Assembly (NCBI RefSeq): GCF_947507565.1
Contig: NC_089188.1
Span: forward strand, 496,001-560,000
Source of the DNA: Oscarella lobularis
Taxonomy: Eukaryota; Porifera; Homoscleromorpha; Homosclerophorida; Oscarellidae
DNA length: 64,000 nucleotides
Direction: 5' to 3'
In this document: piece by piece, positions 56,505 through 64,000 of the stretch
Numbering within the stretch: position 1 is the stretch's first letter
Layout: every line of letters starts with the position of its first letter
The notes under the pieces: generated by a model
Seen by the model: only the letters and a program-made list of their open reading frames with translations
What the model was told of the DNA's origin: nothing
Databases searched by the model: none
Made by a program: the position numbers and the translations under genes

Positions 56505-59500
56505 TCAATCTATAGATATTTTTTGGACGATGACCTTATGAGTGTCTCCCTCAAAAACACCACTAACTATTTTCTTTGCCGTAAGAATATTTTCAGCTGT
56601 CAAACCCCTTTCATGTTCGACAAAATTGACTTTTAGCGTTTCGAAGCACCTTTGTGCTGACATTCGATTGGCGGGATTACGACGAATCAAGCAAGAGCAA
56701 AGCATGAATAAAACAGGACGACTAGCAAGAGCATCAAGCTGAGTCTGCCTCTCCTCTGGAATAGGACCCACACCCGTGAAGATCTCAAGTAATGAAACGC
56801 CCACGCTGTACACGTCACTATTCAACGTGCTCGAAGTGGCAGGACTGCCAGACTCAGGCAACCTTTCTGGAGCGAGATAGGGAGGGCTCATTGGACCAGC
56901 GGACAGAGAACTCTCGATAATATGAGCCGCTCCCAAGTCACCCACTTTTACCGTCATATCTCTCGTGACGAGAACATTTGACGGGCGAATGTAGCCGTGA
57001 ACGTAGGGTCGAGGACGAATCTGATGAAGATACGATATACCTGACGTCATATCCATGGCAATAGACAGCTGCTCGTAAATGGTCAAATAGGATCGGGATG
57101 CGTGGGCGGCGTCGATGACTTCACTGACGGATCCTTCGAGTAATTCCATGACGATTTGGAGAGGAGATCCTTCGGTTATGACCGCTCCACATACGATCAT
57201 TATATTGGGATGATGGAGTCGACTGCATACGAGGACTTCTCGTCGAAACATTGCCACGTTGCGTTGACTTGTAATGAGGTCGTGAATTTTCTTTACGGCG
57301 ACTCTCATTCCGCGCCATTGGCCCACGGAAACGCCTTAGTCATATACGCAATGTTAAATTTAAATAAATAACTATTTATGACGTTCACCTGCAAAAGATC
57401 CTGAACCGAGGTTTTGGCTGGACAGGTGAACTTCGTCTGGACTAAGGTTCAACACGTCAGTGAACTCGTCGAGGCGTCGCTTCATCTCGTCACGAGATGC
57501 TTCAAGGGTTTCGCAGCGTGTCAATGCAACACTACGTTGACGTTGTACTGACGTCAGTTCTTCCCTACAGAACAGAAATTTTCTAAAGTTAAATTATGTA
57601 ATTTTCTTGGGAACCTGACGGAAGAAATTTGTTCGTCTTTACGACGCTGAGCGAAAAATGATTCTCTATGAACAGACGCCAATTCTTGCCTATATTTAAA
57701 AGCTGAAATCAAATTTATTTATTACTTTTAATAAAAACCTGATATGTGCAATTTCTCCGTCTTTACGCTCAACAAGACGATGGGAAGACGTCAGTTCTTC
57801 TCTAAAATCACAAAAAGTCACGATAATTAAGATTAAAATGACACATACCGTAGTATTTAAAGTAAAAGCCAAAATTAACAACATTTACATGAACAATTGA
57901 CCTTATTAGAGTGATTTCTCCTTGGGCAGACGCTAGTTCTTTTCTAAAAACCAAAAGAGACGAAATTATCTTTTACAGTAGTATATAACATAATATATAA
58001 CCTGATAAAGAATTTTTCTTCTGTAAATTCAGAGCACCTTCGTCGCAAATGTTCGAGCTCGCGTTGTATCATGTCAATTTCTCTGTCATTGGGAAGTGAA
58101 AGACGCGGAGATGAAATTGCTGCACGAATTGACGCCCGCCTCGACGAGAGAATTTCTTGTTTAATTTTCATGTACGACTCGTTCTTGACGTCTTGAAAAC
58201 GTTATTCATTAAACGTCCGGACATAAGTCAATTAAAATTTATTTATCAAGAAAAGAGCAGTTTAAAATAGGCCTTTCTGACCAATCCCAATTGAGACCAC
58301 CACAGACAATGACGTCAGTAGACTTGTCTTCGTTCTGCACACAATGACATGTGTGCAACCTAACTTTTCCCAATTGTGGATCAAAGTCCATCTTTACAAA
58401 TAATCATTAAAATTTCAATAAAGTAAAATTATAAGAACCTGATATGCTCTGGAATTGTCACAATCCAGAACGTAAACATAGTCAGATTTGGTTTTGTCGA
58501 CCATTAGACCACCAACGAGAAGACAAATTGATTCATCTTCTAATCCTTCTGCCACTAATTGGCAAATTACATGTTGTTGTCTTGGTGATGGTTTCACATT
58601 GAAATCAATGATTGTCCACAACTAAAAATATTTCCTGAAAAGATTTAGTTATTATTTAACTACGCGGGTTTACTTTGCGATTTAAATCCATCAAAATAGA
58701 GAGAGATTCATTCTCCACGTCCCTTCCATAAAGTAATGCTCGATGCTGCTCAATGGTTGCCATGGTAGCGAAAACAAGTGGTTTTGGTCGTGTTCCACTT
58801 AATTCCAAATCCAACCATATACCTAGTTTATGTTTCAAATTATTATCAAATTGATATTAAATCGAGTCATCTTTTTCATTTCCCTCTCCAAGTCGAAATT
58901 CATAAATATCATTACTCCAGTTGTATTCGCCCTGAGTTGCCCCAGACTGGAGTTGATCACGAGGAATCTTCTTTTCGGTCGATCCCCCGAACATGATCAT
59001 TCTTGATCCAATCGCACACAAACAGCAGAATGCGCGTTCGTGCGGTTTCTTTCCTCCGATAGGCGTCGCTACTTCGATCTATTCCATTTTCTTCGGATCG
59101 AGACGATAAACGATTCCCAGTTGATGATCCTCTTCTGTCCATCCCCCGTATGAGTAGATCATCTTGTCGATCAGGGGGGTCCGTCACGAGCGCACGCTAG
59201 CGCTAGTGACACACCCTTTTTTGAAAGTCCGTTTCTTGCGTCGTTTTGGGCGATACCTTCTCGTTACAAGATCGAATCTGAATAAAGTACGAATAAGATT
59301 ACTGACGTACGTTTTCGCGGCCTGAAACCTCACCTTTGTCCCGTTGCGCACGACCTACTTTTCGCGGCCTGCATCTCGGGCAGTAGTCCGATTCCAGTTC
59401 TGGAAGACACCGATTTCAACCGCCTACACAGTAGCCTTCTCTGCCGCAGAGTGATGCGCTGTCGCTTGTCTTTCGTTTCTGAGATGTTTGCTTCTTTAGT

Positions 59501-60359
59501 ATATGAATCCTGGCGCCCTTCGTTTCGTTGACTGGAGGTATTGCCATCCTGTCGTCGTGCACAGTGTCTTCGAGTAGATCGACGTTTTGCACGTTCGGAT
59601 GGATAGGTGTAGGATCTCTGTCGTTTCAATCGATGGAGACGAGGGGCCATCCTCGACTGAGGAGAGTGGACTGTAGACGATGGCCGAGTCTTCTCCTTTG
59701 GAGTCAGCCTTGTAGGAGACTGAGCATCCGGTCTGCGCTTGCCTAGCTGACTTCCTGAGCCGCCCACTGCATTTATGTACAATTTCACCGATAGAGCAAG
59801 GTCTAATGAAGCGCATCACCACGCCGATACGTTTTGGAATAACATTAAAAGACAATGCATGTCTGAAAAGCAAGGACGGTCAATGACTACCACCTGCAGC
59901 ACCTCGAAATAGTAGCGACCCCGAAACGAGGCAAAGCAAAGACGTCCCGTTCTAAAAATAACCAGGCAAACTTGAAATGAGATTTAATCAAAGTGCGATA
60001 CATAAAAAGACATGCATTTTAGGGGAAAACGTCAAGAAACGAAGAGTTCTCGAAGTTTAGCGCGCGCTCGTGACGGACCCCCCATGCTTGTCGATGACAA
60101 CACATCTTGCTCCCGTACAAGGAGGAGGAAATGTTCGACCTCGAGTCAATCGACGGATCCACTTCTTTTCCGCTCTTCGAACATTCATCACAAAGATTTC
60201 ATTGCGGGGAAAGTATTTTGATCCATCGCGGCCACCGAAGAGATGAAGATGATCGTCGACCAACGCGCATTCATGACCATATCGCTTCTCGGGTGCGTGG
60301 GCTTGAGAGTCGTCGTCAGGGGAGTCGTTTGTGCGAAGTATTTGGCGAAGCCACGCCAT
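56505..60359 (-). pseudogene. K3: kelch/coiled-coil/kinase gene, disrupted
   Basis: From MAWLRQILRTNDSP (ATG at 60359; another ATG at 60422), kelch repeats read EKRYGHECALVDDHLHLFGG and ARCVVIDK. After an inserted element they continue MIYSYGGWTEEDHQLG, AFCCLCAIGSRMIMFGG, WSNDIYEFRLGEGNEK, KPLVFATMATIEQHRALLYG and ESICLLVGGLMVDKTKSDYV. Coiled-coil exons (58.2-57.4 kb) and a kinase domain (57326-56505) follow, with LGSGSFAG, VAVKKI, DLG and YLAPERLP. Lesions: a 915-bp element in the kelch exon (59172-60086); TAG at 59079-59081 where a kelch Trp is expected; splice donor GT changed to AT at 58869-58870 (K2 keeps GT); and the catalytic Asp codon changed to TAC (HGYIRPSN, 56991-56993). The kinase frame itself is open, so a pseudokinase product is conceivable. 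Confidence 0.75.
59172..60086. mobile_element. 915-bp DNA element in K3 kelch exon, 9-bp target duplication
   Basis: The ends CAGGGGGGTCCGTCACGAGC and GCTCGTGACGGACCCCCCAT+G are inverted repeats of about 22 bp with one indel. CTTGTCGAT is repeated exactly at 59163-59171 and 60087-60095. Reading across the duplication with the element removed restores VVIDKMIYSYGG in the kelch frame. The CAGGG terminus is hAT-like (8-bp duplications) but 9 bp fits Mutator-like elements. Inside are Arg/Ser-rich open frames on minus (59788-59330, 59873-59496) with no transposase motif I recognise. Confidence 0.85.
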
Positions 60360-61933
60360 TTCTCTGACAACCAGTGCGCACGCGCAGTAGCTAAATTTTC
60401 GTCTTTTCTTTGTGTGTTTCACGGAATGTTCTGGATTGAGCCCGTTCTATTGCATCATCGAATGAGACCCGGTTGTCGACCTGTTTTCTCCTTCAAACAA
60501 TTTTTCTCGTGGATTGTGCAGCGAAATCGTCGATTCGGCATCGACGAAGAAGTCAAATAGACTGCTGAAGGTCAATTGTACAAATTACAAATTGTTGCAT
60601 GCAACGAAGACAAGAATCTGAGGTCTGAGGGAGAGTAGAGAGAGGAGGGGCCCCTTTCTCTTTTTTTTCGGTTTGTGAACGTTATTTTTAGGGGCTCGTC
60701 TTTAGGCGGCATTTTATGATGGATTAGAAGAGATTTGATAGAGCAAATTTTGACAGATAATAGGTTCTCTAAAATTAACATAATCTATTTCAGGGTTTGA
60801 TTTGATTTGAATATTTAGACTAATTGAATAACTTTCACGCCCGTGGGCGTCTCCAATTTTATTCCTCTCAAGCGTTACGCTATCCAGCCGTGAAAGCCCT
60901 TCCTCACAACCTGTGACACATCCCCACCCGAGTTCCTATATTTTCTTTATAATACTTGGACGGAGAAGGGAAATGATTGGGAATGAAAGCATTTCAATGG
61001 CAAGGACTATGATAGGTAAGATACTTTTGAATTTATCAGGATCTAGTTTAGAATCCGTGCTCCAATTATAGGGTAGTTTGTTTTGAGTGGGATTGAAGGA
61101 TGTTACCAATAAAGGATCAGGTAAGTGCCTATGTAATTCTTTGGATGTTATTGGCTTTGCTTGTTTTGTTGTGGCAGGAAGAAGACTTAGGTGTGGACTT
61201 AGGTGTGGGACGAGGGATTTTTACATTGTCTCTTTTATTCGACTATACTGTATGTGCTCCTGATTTATCATATTCAAATCAAATTATTTTTTAATTAAAG
61301 ATGCCTCATTTTTGGTAAACGGGAGAACCAAGAGAAAGGGTAGTTGGCCAGAATTCTAAGAAAAATTTGTATTGATTAGGCAATTTTTTCAGGGATTGGG
61401 CGTAGGTCTAAGGATAAGACGAGATTGAAATTTTATTTGTGCTCTACTTTTTCAGAAGTATTTTACAGATTTTAGTTGTCTAGTTTTGGTAATTTAATAA
61501 TGAAATAGTGTTCTTTCGCGTGTATCAACACATCATTGAATTTTTTAGAGTATCCTCGATCTTTTGTGGCACGTCGTTTCAGAACAATTTCCACTTCATT
61601 CACAATACTGACGTCATAAACAATTCCCAAAAATCAAGCGTCCTAAGTCCTTCTCCTTCGATCCCCTCTTGTTTAGAATCCGTGCGCAATTTATTGGGTT
61701 TCTCGAAGTGGGATGAACGTTGGAGTCGTTACGTCATTGGAGGACGTTACATGTGATGGATCAGATAAGTGCCCAAGTTACTCTGTGAATGTCAGTGGCT
61801 TTTCTTCTTTTGCTGTGGCAGGTGTTTCGGTACATTGACAATCAGCAACATTGAGTACGAGCAAACATCAAAAAAAACAAAACAGACAAGTCAAAGTGAC
61901 TATTGTCAGCGGATTTTTCGTCCTTTGATCGCT
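60360..61933. other. Upstream region of K3 and 3' flank of the lipid-transfer gene, with a direct repeat
   Basis: Segments at about 61035-61175 and 61670-61825 are diverged direct repeats (TTAGAATCCGTGC ... GGATCAG(A/G)TAAGTGCC ... TTGTGGCAGG). They include potential GT...AG borders. The 61470-61548 stretch (TTTTAGTTGTCTAGTTTTGG) recurs at 55366-55450. No gene with a recognisable domain is present. Confidence 0.45.
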
Positions 61934-64000
61934 TTAGCCGATTCGGCCTTCAAGGCACCTACCGTAAAGCTTTCTTTCAGCAGCTTTAACCAACGTAAAC
62001 GTCTGCGTCAGAGCACCAATGAACCGTTTTTCAGACCATCCGGCGTGAAACTACGCAGAGAAAAGTGTAGGCTACAATCGGCGCCATCGGTATATAGTTT
62101 TCATCTATAGACTTACGCTAAACCATCCGTTGTGCTTTATCTCATAAAGTTGATAGAATGCTCCAATTTTCACCGAGACAGGCTCTTGACCGAAGAAGAC
62201 ATTCAAACAAGCCGATAGTGTTGGACTTTCCAATTTAAGGCTGGCCTCGGCGTTTATGTAGTATTTAACAGAGGCACTCACATCGATTCCACCTCGAGCA
62301 GCCTGTGAAAGAACACTAAAAGGCTTAGGAAGAGACTGGAAAAGCGTCGTACCACGATTCCCGCGGTGGCACCTCCATTTGCGGTAAACGAGATGGACGG
62401 CTTAAAATACGCTTTTGCAAGATTACTTGGCTGCGTTGGGCACAGTTCGTAACCGGCTGTCCCCGCTAGCTGAACGTTTCCGGACAAGTAGAGATGCACG
62501 TTGATTCCAAAGGCCAAGTAAATAGTATGTTGGGCATTCAAAACCCTGTAGTTAGCTCCTTTCCCAACCGGCGTCTCTCTTGACAAGCAAGCAGGAAACG
62601 ATCTTGACGTATAGGGAATAATGGTTTGGAAACCGACACGAGCGAAAACCGTAAAGCTTAAGGTCGACTCGGTTCCTGTAACAATCAGATACGATTCCAG
62701 GAGGCTATAATCTCTTCCAAAAGCGTGGGCGTATGCGACGGTTTTGCCAAATATTTTGGCAATCGATGGATTCATCGAGTTTGCTCCTGCAAAACCTCCG
62801 GCCGTTAGACGCACGTGAAGCTGGTCGACTCCCAGTCGTCTGGCGTAGAGGTAGGCTGCGTGGTTTTGGTAGTCAGACAGGTCTTGCCTTCGGCTTGAGA
62901 GACTGCTTATGTCGTTGAACTGACTGTTGGAATGCGCCCAGTAGGTCGATGTCGTAGTCGATCGTCGAGTTCGGGACGTCGTCGTTGCATTGTCGTAGTC
63001 GGCGTGATTTTCGTTCGTTAAATAGGCTGCGACGAACTTTTCCAACTCCGTCCGAACTCCGTCGTTCCGCGCGGCGCGATTGGCGAGAAGATGCGCGACG
63101 CCATAGAAAACGGACTCGCTGTTGCGTTGCCGGCGTAGGCGCTCAAGTATGACTTCGTCGACGCGACTTTCGTCGAATTGGCTAGAAAGGACGAACGCTG
63201 CAGCGTGACGAATTTTTTCAAAAACAGTTGCGTTGACGAGAACGCAGCTGAGGGGTTCGATTGCCGCCGAATTGCGCGTGTTTCCTAAGGCGAAAAAAAG
63301 AGTTGTGGCGTTGGCAAACGATAGGGCGGACTTCAAATTGAGTTTGCGGAGTTGGTCCAAAAGGCGCTCGGTGATTTCATCGGACGTTTTTGCGTCCGAG
63401 CTTCCGGCGAGAGAGCCTAAAGCGAGTAGCGCTTCGTCGCGCGCCTGCTCCGTTTCGTCGTTTGCGTATGCCTTGACAAGAGCGACGATCTTTTGGGAAG
63501 GATGGTGAACGAAGGGAATGCTGGTCAGAATGAATTTGAGATCCAAGTTGTATCTTTTATGATCCTTCAGGGCGAAGCTGATTTGCTAGAAGGGAAGCGA
63601 GTTGCGAGGCAATAAACTAAGGTGTACGTACGAAACTACCTTTTGGGACGCTTTGGTGCTGGAGGAGACGAGAAGGGGAAAGAGGAAATGACGCAAATTA
63701 GACGAACCCTATAGGAAGGAGAGCTGGAAAGAGTCACTCACTAGTAGCAGAGCGCAGACTCACAGTTTCAAAGTGATCGATGACCGCATCACTGACAGGG
63801 GTGTTGGCTCCATCTGAACAGCGAAGATACTCGCACAGACCCTCTAACTCTAGCATATACACCAGGTTGGTGTCTGTAGAGAAAGCGGCTCGTTTCTAGG
63901 CAAAATATATCACACGAAGTTATGCCTTACATGAGCCATTGTAGTCGCCGTCAACGCCCGCTATTTCGTCCATTAAGTCGATTAAAAGCGGAATTTGCGC
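61934..64000 (-). CDS. Large lipid-transfer protein (vitellogenin/MTP family), 5' end outside window
   Basis: Minus-strand exons: IPLLIDLMDEIAGVDGDYNG (64000-63931), NLVYMLELEGLCEYLRC (63897-63768), SNLRHFLFPLLVSSSTKASQ (63710-63641), a long exon (about 63590-62350), then about 62330-62114 and 62047-61934. The long exon begins ISFALKDHKRYNLDLKFILT and has paired helices ARDEALLALGSLAGSS, LFFALGNTRNSAAIEPL and KIRHAAAFVLSSQFDESRV, the helical superhelix (LPD_N/vitellogenin-N) of large lipid-transfer proteins. A beta-rich lipid-cavity region follows (SFTVFARVGFQTIIPYTSRS; VNVHLYLSGNVQLAGTAGYE-like). The last exons read YYINAEASLKLESPTLSACL, KIGAFYQLYEIKHNGWFS and FHAGWSEKRFIGALTQTFTL, stopping at 61934. 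Introns are about 50-75 nt. It probably carries lipid in the secretory pathway or extracellularly. The short C-terminus, with no VWD, fits MTP-like more than yolk proteins. Confidence 0.7.

Noticed and set aside
59330-59873. Arg/Ser-rich minus-strand frames as part of the K3 protein
   Set aside because: They lie wholly inside the inserted element bounded by the 9-bp duplication; the kelch frame continues without them.

Overview
The window reads as nuclear DNA of an early-branching animal, most likely a sponge (inference). Supporting signs are metazoan gene families (USP9X-like deubiquitinase, receptor tyrosine kinase, ISWI, class F/Frizzled-like 7TM receptors, a vitellogenin-type lipid-transfer protein, mucin-type WxxW domains), genes split by very short GT-AG introns (about 50-57 nt, many inferred by eye), many transposons, and a 200-base assembly gap. 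There is no operon structure.

Left part (1-19.8 kb): a 5'-truncated USP9X-like copy on + (1-2815) runs into coiled-coil exons that break off at 3.48 kb. Then come a foldback element, an ATCGACT-type satellite, and a long minus-strand gene (5.6-10.2 kb) with Cys/His-rich, coiled-coil, transposase-like and RING-like parts, whose intron holds a 940-bp Tc1/mariner-type MITE. A GC-rich region without clear genes, the gap and a CAGTGGCG-ended element follow, then a Frizzled-like receptor on + (16.4-18.8 kb).

Middle (19.8-45 kb): a 5.2-kb Ty3/gypsy LTR retrotransposon with identical 111-bp LTRs is nested in an older repeat. Next are ISWI remnants, two adjoining minisatellites, a membrane protein built of WxxW domains with a PPPSY tail, a receptor-tyrosine-kinase relic, a second CAGTGGCG-type element, a three-exon SDR gene, an Ig/FN3/WxxW gene whose 3' end is cut by a third such element, and a second Frizzled-like receptor on minus.

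Right part (45-64 kb): three related minus-strand genes of the kelch/coiled-coil/kinase type. K1 (45.7-47.9 kb) has an intact kinase core but no kelch part, and lies directly downstream of a second, inverted USP9X-like copy (48.2-51.5 kb) whose catalytic His is Gln. K2 (52.8-55.4 kb) is 5'-truncated and broken. K3 (56.5-60.4 kb) has the full layout, but its kelch exon holds a 915-bp element with a perfect 9-bp target duplication, and its HxD catalytic Asp is Tyr. The window ends inside a large lipid-transfer protein gene on minus.

The main theme is local duplication and decay: an inverted duplication about 44 kb apart (USP9X tail plus coiled coil), a kinase cluster in which two of three members are dead, a tandemly amplified WxxW module, and several generations of transposons inserted into genes and into one another.
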